Assembly: GCA_902596325.1 (NCBI GenBank)
Contig: CACJTN010000002.1
Span: 1-64,000, forward strand
Source of the DNA: an uncultured Pelagibacteraceae bacterium
GTDB lineage: Bacteria; Pseudomonadota; Alphaproteobacteria; Pelagibacterales; Pelagibacteraceae
Length of the DNA: 64,000 nt
Direction of reading: 5' to 3'
Part shown: positions 32,006 through 40,862 of the stretch, in pieces
Layout: every line of letters begins with the position of its first letter
Position numbering within the stretch: position 1 is the stretch's first letter
Notes under the pieces: model-generated
What the model saw: the letters and a program-made list of their open reading frames with translations, nothing else
Told to the model about the DNA's origin: nothing
The model's database searches: none
Position numbers and translations under genes: made by a program

Positions 32006-33343
32006 ATGTCAAATCTTTTTTCATTACCTGTTCATCAGTTAGCTGAAAAAATAAGAAAGTCTGAATTAACATCTACAGAACTTTGTACAAATTATATTGA
32101 TCAAATTAAAAAATTTGAAAAAGATGTTAAAGCCTGGGTTCACTTTGATAAAAAACTTCTTTTAGAAAAAGCGGATGAAGCTGACAAACATCGTAAATCT
32201 GGTAAGCCTATGGGTCCATTACATGGAATTCCAGTAGCATTAAAGGATATTATAGGTACTTATGATATGCCTACTGAATGTGGAACTGTTTTACGAAAAG
32301 GTAAAACACAATCTCAGAATGCTGAAATTGTTGATATATTAAAATCAGCTGGAGCTATTATAATGGGGAAAACTGCTACATCTGAATTGGCATTTCTTGC
32401 TCCACCTGCAACTAGAAATCCCCACGATTATTCTAGAACTCCAGGTGGGTCATCTAGTGGATCTGCAGCAGTTATAGCAACGCATATGGCACCGTTGTCG
32501 ATTGGATCTCAAACTGGAGGTTCAGTAATAAGGCCAGCCTCTTATTGTGGTGTAGTTGGATACAAACCAAGTTATGGATTAATTTCTAGAAATGGAGTTT
32601 TGAGAACCTCATATAATTTAGATCATATTGGAGTTTTTGGCAAAACAGTAGAAGATGTTGCTCTACTTGCAAAAATTCTAATAAAAAAAGATCAATATGA
32701 TGAAGCTACAATACATTATTCATCTGAATTTATGTTAGAGGAATGTTTAAAAGGACCGCTTTTTGAACCAAAATTTATTTTTTATAAAACAGATAGTTGG
32801 AAAAAAATTGATAAAAAATCAAGAGAGTCATTTGAATATTTTATAAAATCTTTTAAAAAGAACATAGAAGTGTTTGATACTCCATCCTATTTTAAAGATA
32901 TTGATAAATACCATAGAGTTATTCACGAATCCGATTTAGCAAACAATTTTCAAATGTATTATAAAAAATCAAAAAACAAACTGTCTAAAGAAATGCAAAC
33001 AGCAATATCTAAAGGTATGAAACATACAGCAAAAGAATATTTAGATGCAGTAGATTTTATGAAAAGAAGCTATGAATCTTACAAAGAGGTTTTCGAAGAT
33101 TATCATGGTGTAATAAGTCCTTGCAGTACTGGGGTAGCGGATAAGGGATTAAAAAGTACAGGTAGTGCAGATTTCAATCGAGTATGGTCCTATATGCACA
33201 CACCAGCTATATCTCTACCTTTACTTCAAGGAGAAAATAATTTACCTTTAGGAGTTCAATTAATCGGTGACAAGTATGATGATCATAGGTTTCTTGGAGT
33301 TGCTAGGTGGTTGGAACAAAAAAGTAAGGAGCACAATGAATAA
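32006..33343 (+). CDS. Amidase signature family hydrolase
   Basis: A 445-residue enzyme of the amidase signature (GatA-like) family. The Ser-cisSer-Lys triad is identifiable: Lys80 in PVALKDI, Ser149 in TPGGSSSGSAA and nucleophile Ser173 in GSQTGGSVIRPA. It is shorter than many GatA proteins and sits beside a transporter rather than gatB/gatC, so it is more likely a catabolic amidase for small amides than the tRNA amidotransferase subunit. It follows dctM after 8 bp. The substrate is unknown; an amide or amino-acid derivative taken up by the TRAP system is one option. Confidence 0.88.
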   Translation: MSNLFSLPVHQLAEKIRKSELTSTELCTNYIDQIKKFEKDVKAWVHFDKKLLLEKADEADKHRKSGKPMGPLHGIPVALKDIIGTYDMPTECGTVLRKGKTQSQNAEIVDILKSAGAIIMGKTATSELAFLAPPATRNPHDYSRTPGGSSSGSAAVIATHMAPLSIGSQTGGSVIRPASYCGVVGYKPSYGLISRNGVLRTSYNLDHIGVFGKTVEDVALLAKILIKKDQYDEATIHYSSEFMLEECLKGPLFEPKFIFYKTDSWKKIDKKSRESFEYFIKSFKKNIEVFDTPSYFKDIDKYHRVIHESDLANNFQMYYKKSKNKLSKEMQTAISKGMKHTAKEYLDAVDFMKRSYESYKEVFEDYHGVISPCSTGVADKGLKSTGSADFNRVWSYMHTPAISLPLLQGENNLPLGVQLIGDKYDDHRFLGVARWLEQKSKEHNE

Positions 33344-33512
33344 GATTACAACACTCGTAGGTCTATCTTTTGCATTATTTTTTCTAATAGGATTAGCTAC
33401 AACTCTGACTAGGTCAATGATGATATCTTTTCTCGATGTTTTACCGGTGTATATTTTAATGGGTATAGCCATTATTATGATGGTTTACGAAGCTTTCTTT
33501 GATAAAAAATAA
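33336..33512 (+). CDS. Small two-helix membrane protein (58 aa), unrecognised
   Basis: A 58-residue hydrophobic protein, MNKITTLVG at the start and VYEAFFDKK at the end, with two predicted helices (about 5-23 and 32-51). The frame is open further upstream (to 33267), but the ATG at 33336 has an aagga ribosome-binding site 5 nt before it and overlaps the amidase stop by 8 bp, which fits the gene-packing style here. No family is recognised. It may be an accessory peptide of the amidase or the next transporter. Confidence 0.65.
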   Translation: MNKITTLVGLSFALFFLIGLATTLTRSMMISFLDVLPVYILMGIAIIMMVYEAFFDKK

Positions 33513-33524
33513 ATCAGACATAAA

Positions 33525-34433
33525 TTGAAAAACAATAGTTCAATTTTAATACCTTACTTATTATTATTTATTCAACCTGTATTCATGGCTAGTAATTTAA
33601 TTGTGGCTAGGGGTGGAGTGGAATTTGTACCACCTATTTCTCTTGCATTTTGGAGATGGACAATAGTTTTTATAATTTTATTTCTTTTTAATTACGAAAA
33701 ATTAATTAAAAAAAAAAAAATTGTTAAAAAAGAATTTAAAAAACTTTTCTTTTTAGGAGCCATGGGTTGTGGTGTATGTGGAGCATTTCCTTTTCTTGCT
33801 GGTCAAACAACAACTATTATAAATATGGGAATAATATATACCTCATCACCAATATTTATAATTCTAATTTCTTATTTTCTTTTTAAAGAAAAGTTTACTA
33901 TTCTAAAATTTATTGGTTTAGTTTTATGTTTAATTGGAGTTTTATTAATAATAATTAAAGCAGATATAAATTTGCTTTTATCACTAAAATTTACCAAAGG
34001 TGATTTATGGATGTTAGGAGCTGCGATAGGTTGGGCCTTGTATTCGGTTTATCTTTTTTATTGGAAATCAAATTTATCTGTTTTTGAACGTTTTACAGTT
34101 ATATCTTTATGCGGAGCATTAAGCTTGCTACCTTTTTACATTTCTGAGCAGATTCTAATACAACCAACAATTTTTAATAATTATTTTTATATGTGGACTT
34201 TCTTTGCTGCAATCTCTCCAGGGATAATCGCTTTTAGTCTTTATACATATACACAAAAATATCTTGGTGCCACTACAACTGGATTTACACTATATTTATT
34301 TACAGTTTATGGTGCTTTCTACGGTATTATTTTATTTAATGAAAAATTAGAGGCTTATCATTATTTATCAACCTTAATGGTATTTTTGGGAATATATTTA
34401 GTTAAAAAAAAAATAAAAAATGAAAAAATATAA
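33525..34433 (+). CDS. EamA/DMT-superfamily transporter
   Basis: A 302-residue protein with ten hydrophobic segments in two EamA repeats. Visible are the first-repeat opening QPVFMASNLIVARG, the PPISLAFWRW segment, the loop TTIINMGIIYTSSPIFI, and second-repeat elements GDLWMLGAAIGWALYSVY and FAAISPGIIAFSLYTY. DMT permeases export or import small metabolites; the substrate is not predictable. The start is a TTG at 33525, because the next ATG (33585) would remove most of the first helix. Confidence 0.9.
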   Translation: MKNNSSILIPYLLLFIQPVFMASNLIVARGGVEFVPPISLAFWRWTIVFIILFLFNYEKLIKKKKIVKKEFKKLFFLGAMGCGVCGAFPFLAGQTTTIINMGIIYTSSPIFIILISYFLFKEKFTILKFIGLVLCLIGVLLIIIKADINLLLSLKFTKGDLWMLGAAIGWALYSVYLFYWKSNLSVFERFTVISLCGALSLLPFYISEQILIQPTIFNNYFYMWTFFAAISPGIIAFSLYTYTQKYLGATTTGFTLYLFTVYGAFYGIILFNEKLEAYHYLSTLMVFLGIYLVKKKIKNEKI

Positions 34434-35229
34434 AATGAACTTACCAAACGTATTAATCGTTATATTTATAGCATATTTGATTGTAGTCATGTTTATATAT
34501 TTTTACCAAAGAAAGTTGTTATACCATCCTTCAGAGAATAATTATTTAGATGAAACAAATTTAAATCACAAGATTGAAAAAATCTACGTACAATCAGATA
34601 CTGAATTAATTTCCTGGTATTATAATAACAACAAAAGTAACAAAACTATTTTGTTTTTTCATGGCAATGCTGGAAGATTAGATAATAGAGTTTATAAACT
34701 TAATGAATTAGCAAAATTAAATATAAATTACCTCATAGTTGCTTATCGCGGTTTTAGTGGTAATGAAGGCAAACCAAGTGAAGAAGGAATATATAAGGAT
34801 TCTGAAGCTGCAAAAAAATGGTTAAATGAGAACGGGGTAGATGATAAAAACATTATTCTATATGGAGAGTCGCTCGGCACTGCAGTAGCGGTAGATTTAG
34901 CATCAAAAAATAATTTTGCTGGTATAATTCTGGAATCTCCCTTTACTTCAATGACAAAACTTGCAAAAAAATATTATCCATATTTACCAGTTAAAATTCT
35001 TTTAAAGGACAAATATGATTCAGAAAATAAACTACACAAGATTAATATACCAATTCTTATTATGCATGGATATAAAGATACGATTGTACCTTTTGAAATG
35101 GGAAAGGAAATATTCAATAAATCTAACGACCCAAAATTTAAATATTTTAATGAAACAGATGACCATATGATGGATTACAACTCTGATCTAATTTCCAGTT
35201 TAAAAAATTTTGTTGAAGGTTTAAATTAG
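34420..35229 (+). CDS. Membrane-anchored alpha/beta hydrolase (BEM46/ABHD-like)
   Basis: A 269-residue serine hydrolase with an N-terminal helix (about residues 8-27) followed by a QRKLLYHPSE motif usual in this subgroup. The oxyanion element is FFHGNAGRL, the nucleophile elbow YGESLGTAVA (GxSxG), the acid Asp is in MHGYKDTIVP and the His is in DDHMMDY. Substrate unknown, perhaps acyl esters at the inner membrane. The start at 34420 overlaps the EamA gene by 14 bp; an ATG at 34435 is an alternative. Confidence 0.88.
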   Translation: MKKYKMNLPNVLIVIFIAYLIVVMFIYFYQRKLLYHPSENNYLDETNLNHKIEKIYVQSDTELISWYYNNNKSNKTILFFHGNAGRLDNRVYKLNELAKLNINYLIVAYRGFSGNEGKPSEEGIYKDSEAAKKWLNENGVDDKNIILYGESLGTAVAVDLASKNNFAGIILESPFTSMTKLAKKYYPYLPVKILLKDKYDSENKLHKINIPILIMHGYKDTIVPFEMGKEIFNKSNDPKFKYFNETDDHMMDYNSDLISSLKNFVEGLN

Positions 35230-35279
35230 GCCACATTCTAGTCAAATAAGAAACTAATTTTTTTTAAATATTTTAAAAA

Positions 35280-35840
35280 ATGAAATATTTATTAACAACT
35301 ATTTTTTCTTTTTTTATAAATATTAGTTTATCAGCAGAGATATCTCATGAAAATTTCGATAAATTGTTTAATGTAGGAACGATGAAATCTTATGATAATG
35401 AATTTACGTTATATTTTAAGTCGAGAAAAAAATCTATTTTAGCCAGGGGTGAAAGAGAAAACTACATAAAAGATTATCCACAAGATCTTTACATTTACTT
35501 TCATGAGACAAAAAGAGATTTACCACTCATTTCTTATGAATGGTTTCCCAAAGAAGCAAAAAAAATAACCAATTTTAATACATATCCTGTATTCCCTGAA
35601 GATTTTGCATATTACTTATTACAAGACAATAATACACTTGTAATGATAAATGCAAAAAAGCAACTTAAGAAAAACTTTGAGTTTAACATTAGAGAAAGAA
35701 AATTAACTCTTCGTGAGGATAAAAATAAAATAGATTTTATAATTTCAACTTTTGCAAAAAATTGTGGGTATAAGAATATTAAAGAAAATTATAATTGTTA
35801 TTTTTATAAACCATTGGTATCAAGTTATTTGTTTAATTAG
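35280..35840 (+). CDS. Exported protein of unknown function (186 aa)
   Basis: A 186-residue protein with a signal peptide (1-18, ending SLSA). The mature part is polar and Lys-rich, with repeated aromatic residues (LYFKSRKK, YIYFHET, YEWFPKE) and two C-terminal cysteines about 12 residues apart (AKNCGYKN and NYNCYFYK), possibly a disulfide. No domain is recognised. Its end overlaps the convergent ftsY gene by 8 bp. Confidence 0.68.
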   Translation: MKYLLTTIFSFFINISLSAEISHENFDKLFNVGTMKSYDNEFTLYFKSRKKSILARGERENYIKDYPQDLYIYFHETKRDLPLISYEWFPKEAKKITNFNTYPVFPEDFAYYLLQDNNTLVMINAKKQLKKNFEFNIRERKLTLREDKNKIDFIISTFAKNCGYKNIKENYNCYFYKPLVSSYLFN

Positions 35841-36753
35841 TTTCCAAAAAAGCATCGGCAAATTTACTTGAGTCAAAAATTTGCAAATCATCTATTTTTT
35901 CTCCTAGTCCAAGTGCGATTATTGGTAACCTAAATTTTTGGGCTATTGCTATTAATATTCCACCTTTTGCAGTTCCATCTAGTTTTGTCATTATTATTCC
36001 CGTTATTGGGATGATTTTGTTAAACTCATCGACTTGATTAATTATATTCTGACCTGAAGTCGCGTCTAACACTAATATTACCTCATGAGGAGAGTCTGAA
36101 ATAATTTTTTTTGTTACATTTGCTATTTTTTTATATTCTTCCATTAAGTTTTTTTTATTTTGAAGTCGTCCAGCTGTATCTAATAGTGTTTTATTAACAT
36201 TTTTTGATTTAGCATGTTCAGCAGCTTTGTAAGCAACAGATGCAGGATCGGAGCCAGGAGAGGATTTAATAATTTCTACACCAATTCTTTTTGACCATTC
36301 CTCAAGCTGCTCTATAGCAGCAGCCCTGAATGTATCACATGCAGCAAAAGCTACTTTATTGTCATTATCCTTTAAAATTTTACCAATTTTCCCAATAGTT
36401 GTTGTTTTTCCTGCACCATTCACCCCTGATATTAAAATTATATCATTTAAATTCGATCTATTAAAAAAATTCTTCTTCTCTAAAGGAAGCATCAAATTTA
36501 TTATAAACTCTTTTAATATTTTATTTATCTCATTTATCGGATCTAAATTGGGATCAATTTTTCTATCTGATATTATTGTTTTAATTTTAGCAGATGCTTC
36601 AACTCCAACATCTGAACTAATTAAAAATTCTTCTATTTCATCAAGTTTTTTATCGTCTATTTCCTTTTTAACAACAATCTCTCTAAACCCTTCGGAGATT
36701 TTATTAGCACTTTTTTTAAAACCTAATTTAAACTTTTCAAATATTCCCATCAT
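35833..36753 (-). CDS. ftsY: Signal recognition particle receptor FtsY
   Basis: A 306-residue SRP receptor GTPase. An NG domain only: N-domain helices to about residue 90, then G1 GVNGAGKTTT, DTFRAAAIEQL, G3 DTAGR, G4 TKLDGTAKGG and the closing GLGEKIDDLQIF. The acidic A domain seen in E. coli is absent; a short basic N-terminus (FEKFKLGFKKSANK) may bind membrane. It is coupled to dapF by an ATGA overlap and lies back-to-back with ffh, its GTPase partner, across dapF. Confidence 0.97.
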   Translation of the reverse strand: MMGIFEKFKLGFKKSANKISEGFREIVVKKEIDDKKLDEIEEFLISSDVGVEASAKIKTIISDRKIDPNLDPINEINKILKEFIINLMLPLEKKNFFNRSNLNDIILISGVNGAGKTTTIGKIGKILKDNDNKVAFAACDTFRAAAIEQLEEWSKRIGVEIIKSSPGSDPASVAYKAAEHAKSKNVNKTLLDTAGRLQNKKNLMEEYKKIANVTKKIISDSPHEVILVLDATSGQNIINQVDEFNKIIPITGIIMTKLDGTAKGGILIAIAQKFRLPIIALGLGEKIDDLQIFDSSKFADAFLETN

Positions 36754-37574
36754 AAATTTATTTCAATTGATTTAATATTAGATACCGCACCTTTCATTTT
36801 TATAGAATTATTCTTATTTATAGAAATAGATAAATTCCCCAATTCAAATTCTATATCTACCTCATTTCCAGTCAGACCGTTTATTTTACTAGCAAAAGCA
36901 GTAGCACATGCAGCCGATCCACAAGCCTTAGTTAATCCTGCACCCCTTTCCCAGACCTTAACAAATATTTTTTTGCTATCCTTAATTTCAGCAAGTGTAA
37001 TGTTACATCTATCTGGAAATAATTTATTTATTTCTAAATTTGGTCCAATATCTTTTAAATTAAAATTTTCTAATTTATCAACAAAGAAAATAACATGAGG
37101 ATTACCCACATTTACAGCCGTACCACCAAAATATTCATTTTTATTATTATCTGTTATTTTTAAATTTAAATTTTTTGTATCCATTTTCTGACTGATAGGT
37201 ATTTCTTTCCATTCAGTTTTTGGTATTCCAATAACAGTTTCAACTAAATTTTTGTCCAAAATTTTGGAATTTAAAACCCCTGATTTTGTTCTTAAAATTA
37301 TTTCTTTTTTATTGTTTTCTTCAGATATTAAATAAGCAACACACCTTGTGCCATTTCCACAAGCTCCAGACTCACTTCCATCTGAATTATAAAATATTAA
37401 ATCAGCATCGGACTCATCTGAGTGGTTCATGATAATAAGTTGATCGCATCCTATAAATGACCGATTACAAATTTTAATTATTTGGTCACTAGAAAGCTTA
37501 ATTTTATCAGTTCTGTTGTCGATAATCACAAAATCATTACCTAATCCGTCCATTTTAAAAGCTTTAAAATTCAT
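36750..37574 (-). CDS. dapF: Diaminopimelate epimerase
   Basis: A 274-residue PLP-independent racemase converting LL- to meso-diaminopimelate for lysine and peptidoglycan. The two catalytic cysteines are in SGACGNGTRC and KACGSAACATA, and the start has the family opening KMDGLGNDFVIID. It is the first gene of dapF-ftsY on the minus strand. An ATG at 37553 is a shorter alternative, but the one at 37574 gives the usual N-terminus. It is divergent from ffh across a 157-bp gap containing the ffh leader. Confidence 0.97.
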   Translation of the reverse strand: MNFKAFKMDGLGNDFVIIDNRTDKIKLSSDQIIKICNRSFIGCDQLIIMNHSDESDADLIFYNSDGSESGACGNGTRCVAYLISEENNKKEIILRTKSGVLNSKILDKNLVETVIGIPKTEWKEIPISQKMDTKNLNLKITDNNKNEYFGGTAVNVGNPHVIFFVDKLENFNLKDIGPNLEINKLFPDRCNITLAEIKDSKKIFVKVWERGAGLTKACGSAACATAFASKINGLTGNEVDIEFELGNLSISINKNNSIKMKGAVSNIKSIEINL

Positions 37575-37596
37575 ATATTTATACTTAACTTATTTA

Positions 37597-37622
37597 TTGA
37601 CTTTTTGAACCTCTATTATACT
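37597..37622 (+). promoter_or_regulatory. Probable ffh promoter
   Basis: TTGACT at 37597-37602 and TATACT at 37617-37622, both near consensus, but the spacer is only 14 nt, so the true -35 contact may be shifted (ttattg at 37594 gives 17). Transcription would start just upstream of the GC-rich leader. Confidence 0.45.
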
Positions 37623-37627
37623 TTACC

Positions 37628-37725
37628 GACGTTTCCGCAAAAAACAGCTATTTGCGGTGTCTTTGTTTACAAAGAGATCGACATCAGTCAGCGATATTCG
37701 CCCACTGATGCGTTAACTGCTGGAG
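37628..37725 (+). ncRNA. Structured 5' leader of ffh (Pelagibacter ffh motif candidate)
   Basis: A GC-rich island directly before ffh. Hairpin 1: ccgcaaa (37635-37641) with tttgcgg (37651-37657), extended below an internal loop by gac/gtc. Hairpin 2: ctttg (37661-37665) with caaag (37670-37674). Hairpin 3: catcagt (37682-37688) with actgatg (37704-37710), enclosing gcga/tcgc (37691-37701). It ends with a ggag ribosome-binding site at 37722-37725. Published comparative work on Candidatus Pelagibacter ubique described a candidate cis-regulatory RNA upstream of the SRP protein gene; position and character fit that motif. Autoregulation by Ffh or SRP is a natural hypothesis, unproven. Confidence 0.75.
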
Positions 37726-37731
37726 TAAAAT

Positions 37732-39090
37732 ATGTTTGAAAATTTAACAAATAAATTTGATGAAGTTTTTTCATCTTTAAAAAAAGCTCCATCTCTTGAT
37801 GAAAATCAAGTAGATGAGGGGTTAAAAGGCATACGGCTAGCATTGCTTGAGGCGGATGTTTCATTAGAGGTTGTCAAAGATTTTATAGAAAAAGTAAAAC
37901 CTAAAGCAATAGGTCAAGAAATTATAAGATCTACTTCTCCAGGGGATATGGTTGTGAAGGTTGTCTATGACGAGCTTGTAAATTTATTAGGAACAAAAAA
38001 TACTGAAATTAATCTAAATTCAGTCCCACCTGTCCCAATAATGATGGTTGGATTACAGGGTTCAGGAAAAACAACTACTACTGCGAAAATAGCTAAATAT
38101 ATTGAGAAGAATAATAAAAAAAAAGTTATGATGGTAAGCTTGGACGTTTATCGTCCTGCTGCACAAGAGCAATTAAAACTATTAGGTGATCAAAATAATA
38201 TTATAACTTTACCAATTATAGAGGGCCAATTACCTGCAGATATTTGTAGACGAGCACTAAGTGCAGCTAGCTTAAACGGATCTGAGGTCTTATTGTTTGA
38301 TACTGCTGGTAGAACTCAAATTGATCTTCAAATGATGAGTGAGATTAAAGAAATAGAAAATATTATTAAACCAAATGAGGTAATGCTTGTTGCAGACTCA
38401 CTCACGGGTCAAGTTGCTGCAAATGTTGCAAAAGAATTTAAAAATACAGTAGATGTTTCAGGGATAGTCCTTACAAGATCAGATGGTGACGGTCGTGGAG
38501 GTGCTGCTTTAAGCATGAAACACGTAGCAAATGTACCAGTAAAATTCTTGGGTGTAGGAGAAAAAATCGATAATCTAGAAGTTTTTCATCCTGATAGAGT
38601 TGCAAATAGAATATTAGGTATGGGAGATATTGTATCTCTTGTAGAAAAAGCTGCTGAAGATCTAGACGAGGAAAAATTAAAAAAAGCTGAGGAAAAATTA
38701 AAAAAGGGACAATTTTCTCTTGATGACTACCTAAGTCAACTAAGACAAATGAAAAAAATGGGTGGTATTGAAGGCGTAATGTCTTTTTTACCGGGGGTCT
38801 CTAAAATTAAATCTCAAATGGATCAAGCTGGTGTAGATGAAAAAATTATTACCCAAAATGAAGCTGTTATTTTATCGATGACCAAAACAGAAAGAGAAAA
38901 TCCTAAAATAATTGATGGCTCAAGAAAAAAAAGAATTGCTAATGGTTCTGGAACCGACATTGCCACTATCAATAAATTGTTAAAACAATTTAAAATGATG
39001 TCTGAAATGATGAAAAAGATGTCAAAAGGAAATATGAAGGGAATGGCGGACAAGGGATTGCCACCAGAACTTTTTAATCAACTTAAATAA
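37732..39090 (+). CDS. ffh: Signal recognition particle protein Ffh
   Basis: A 452-residue SRP54 GTPase that binds signal sequences and 4.5S RNA. The NG domain has G1 [23 protein letters not shown]3 DTAGRTQ and G4 region [14 protein letters not shown]; the TR-x-D form of this motif is normal in alphaproteobacteria. The C-terminal M domain (from about residue 310) is Met-rich, with a finger loop ([13 protein letters not shown]) and the SGTD-containing RNA-binding segment ([18 protein letters not shown]). It is preceded by a structured leader and followed by rpsP after 11 bp. Confidence 0.98.
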   Translation: MFENLTNKFDEVFSSLKKAPSLDENQVDEGLKGIRLALLEADVSLEVVKDFIEKVKPKAIGQEIIRSTSPGDMVVKVVYDELVNLLGTKNTEINLNSVPPVPIMMVGLQGSGKTTTTAKIAKYIEKNNKKKVMMVSLDVYRPAAQEQLKLLGDQNNIITLPIIEGQLPADICRRALSAASLNGSEVLLFDTAGRTQIDLQMMSEIKEIENIIKPNEVMLVADSLTGQVAANVAKEFKNTVDVSGIVLTRSDGDGRGGAALSMKHVANVPVKFLGVGEKIDNLEVFHPDRVANRILGMGDIVSLVEKAAEDLDEEKLKKAEEKLKKGQFSLDDYLSQLRQMKKMGGIEGVMSFLPGVSKIKSQMDQAGVDEKIITQNEAVILSMTKTERENPKIIDGSRKKRIANGSGTDIATINKLLKQFKMMSEMMKKMSKGNMKGMADKGLPPELFNQLK

Positions 39091-39101
39091 AAAGGAGAAA
39101 A

Positions 39102-39611
39102 ATGTTAAAACTTAGATTATCAATGGGAGGTACAAAAAAACGTCCCGTATATAAAATAGTTGTTGCAGATAGTAGATTTTCTAGAGACGGAAGATTTATT
39201 GAGAAGCTAGGATTCTTTAATCCTCTAATACCAAAGGATAAAAAGGAACGCGTTGGTCTAGAGGCAGAGAGAATCAAATACTGGCTAGGACAAGGTGCTC
39301 AACCAACAACAAGAGTAGCTAGGATCTTAGGTGAAAATCAAATAATGCCAATGCCGCAAAAAGGAAACAATCCTCAAAAAGCTGTACCAAAGAAAGATAG
39401 AAAAAAAGAAGATAAATCGGAGACATCAAAAGACGGGGGCAAAACATCAGAAGCTCCTAAAGAAGAAAAGAAAGCAGAAGCTCCTAAGGAAGAGAAAAAG
39501 GAAGAAGCTCCTAAAGAAGAAAAGAAAGCAGAAGCTCCTAAGGAAGAGAAAAAGGAAGAAGCTCCTAAAGAAGAAAAGAAAGCAGAAGTTCCTAAGGAAG
39601 AGAAAAAATAA
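39102..39611 (+). CDS. rpsP: 30S ribosomal protein S16 with a repetitive acidic/basic C-terminal tail
   Basis: Residues 1-85 are a standard bS16 ([22 protein letters not shown], then [15 protein letters not shown] and the [20 protein letters not shown] end). The protein then continues to 169 residues, about twice the usual length, with a Lys/Glu-rich tail that includes six tandem nine-residue repeats (x-EAPKEEKK) from 39447. An aaaggagaa ribosome-binding site precedes the ATG. The tail is probably disordered and surface-exposed. trmD starts 2 bp later; rimM, usually between them, is missing. Confidence 0.97.
   Translation: MLKLRLSMGGTKKRPVYKIVVADSRFSRDGRFIEKLGFFNPLIPKDKKERVGLEAERIKYWLGQGAQPTTRVARILGENQIMPMPQKGNNPQKAVPKKDRKKEDKSETSKDGGKTSEAPKEEKKAEAPKEEKKEEAPKEEKKAEAPKEEKKEEAPKEEKKAEVPKEEKK
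39447..39608 (+). repeat. Tandem repeat in rpsP: six 27-bp units (three 54-bp pairs)
   Basis: Six in-frame 27-bp units encode x-EAPKEEKK with x alternating S/A and E; the last has Val for Ala. Odd and even units differ in synonymous sites (gaagaaaag against gaagagaaa), giving a near-identical 54-bp higher-order unit present three times. This suggests expansion by duplication of a two-unit block. Copy number is likely variable between strains. Confidence 0.95.
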
Positions 39612-39613
39612 AA

Positions 39614-40303
39614 ATGTTTACTGCAAGAATATTTACTTTGTATCCAGACATGTTCCCGGGCCCCCTAAACGAAGGATTATTTCGTAAGGCCATGGAAAAG
39701 AATATTTGGAATTTAGAAAAAGTAGATATTAGAAAATATGCTACTGATAAACATACTACAGTTGATGATACTCCATATGGTGGAGGCTCTGGAATGCTAA
39801 TGAAGCCAGATGTAGTAGCTAGTGCGATAGATAAAAATGTTAAAAAGGGTGAAAAGGTAATTTTTTTAACACCTAGGGGAAAAATTTTTAATCAAAATAT
39901 TGCTAAAGAACTTTCGTCTGAGAAAACAATAAATATAATTTGTGGTCGCTTCGAAGGCATAGACCAGAGAGTTGTTGAAACTAGAAATATTCAAGAATAT
40001 AGCTTAGGTGATTTCATTTTATCAGGTGGGGAGGCAGCAGCATTTGTCTTTATCGATGCAATAATAAGATTGTTACCTGGAATTCTTGGCAATGAAAATT
40101 CAATAAAAGATGAAAGTTTTGAAAATGGTCTTTTAGAGTATCCTCAGTATACAAAACCTCAAATTTGGGAGGAAAAAGAAGTCCCAAATGTACTTTTATC
40201 AGGAGATCATGCTAAAATTAAACACTGGCGTTTGTCTCAATCTGAGGCTATAACTCGCGACCGAAGACCAGATTTATGGCAAAAATATAATAAAAAAAAC
40301 TAA
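39614..40303 (+). CDS. trmD: tRNA (guanine-N1)-methyltransferase TrmD
   Basis: A 229-residue SPOUT methyltransferase making m1G37 in tRNAs. The knot region is intact: the [10 protein letters not shown] segment, [11 protein letters not shown], and [16 protein letters not shown]; the catalytic [11 protein letters not shown] is near the N-terminus. The C-terminal domain has [18 protein letters not shown]. It lies between rpsP and rplS as in most bacteria, but without rimM. Confidence 0.98.
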   Translation: MFTARIFTLYPDMFPGPLNEGLFRKAMEKNIWNLEKVDIRKYATDKHTTVDDTPYGGGSGMLMKPDVVASAIDKNVKKGEKVIFLTPRGKIFNQNIAKELSSEKTINIICGRFEGIDQRVVETRNIQEYSLGDFILSGGEAAAFVFIDAIIRLLPGILGNENSIKDESFENGLLEYPQYTKPQIWEEKEVPNVLLSGDHAKIKHWRLSQSEAITRDRRPDLWQKYNKKN

Positions 40304-40319
40304 TTTGAAAAACTTAATA

Positions 40320-40853
40320 ATGAAATCAATTGATGAAATAAACAGAGTTAATGTTGCTAAAATATCTGCTGAAAAAAAATTGCCTAATTTTTTTCCAGGA
40401 GACATTATCAAAGTTGGTGTAAAAATAACAGAAGGTAAAAGAGATAGAATTCAGTACTTTGAAGGCGTTTGTATAGCGAAAAAAAATAGAGACATTAACT
40501 CATCATTTACAGTCAGAAAAATATCTTTTGGTGAAGGCGTTGAAAGAACATTTGCTCTTTATAGTCCAATTATTGACTCTATTAAAGTCATTAGATCTGG
40601 ACAGGTAAGAAGAGCCAAACTTTATTATTTAAGAGATAGAACTGGAAAGTCAGCTCGTATCGCTGAAAAGATAAGAAAAAATATTGGAATTGAAGTAGAA
40701 ACAAAGTTAGAAAATACTAAAGAACCTATTCAAACTGAAAGCCAAGTCACAGAAGATAGTAAAGAAGATCCAACAAAAAAACCTGAAAATAAAGAAGATC
40801 CAAAAAAAGAGGAGGTTGTTAATACAGAAGAAGGATCTTCAGAAAAAAAATAA
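40320..40853 (+). CDS. rplS: 50S ribosomal protein L19 with extended charged C-terminus
   Basis: The bL19 core (about 115 residues) has [28 protein letters not shown], then [21 protein letters not shown] and [20 protein letters not shown] tail of about 47 residues rich in Glu, Lys, Thr and Pro follows, longer than in most bacteria and similar in character to the S16 tail. The start is taken at the ATG at 40320; a TTG at 40305 is open and would add five residues. Neither has a clear ribosome-binding site. It is followed by leuC after 9 bp. Confidence 0.95.
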   Translation: MKSIDEINRVNVAKISAEKKLPNFFPGDIIKVGVKITEGKRDRIQYFEGVCIAKKNRDINSSFTVRKISFGEGVERTFALYSPIIDSIKVIRSGQVRRAKLYYLRDRTGKSARIAEKIRKNIGIEVETKLENTKEPIQTESQVTEDSKEDPTKKPENKEDPKKEEVVNTEEGSSEKK

Positions 40854-40862
40854 TTTTTTCTA

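Noticed and set aside
36359-36775. 138-residue plus-strand frame
   Set aside because: Antisense to ftsY and to the end of dapF; Ile/Ser/Phe-rich low complexity and no family pattern.
39447-39608. Short regularly spaced repeats that might be taken for a CRISPR array
   Set aside because: The repeats are directly tandem with no spacers, in frame, and encode the Lys/Glu-rich tail of S16.
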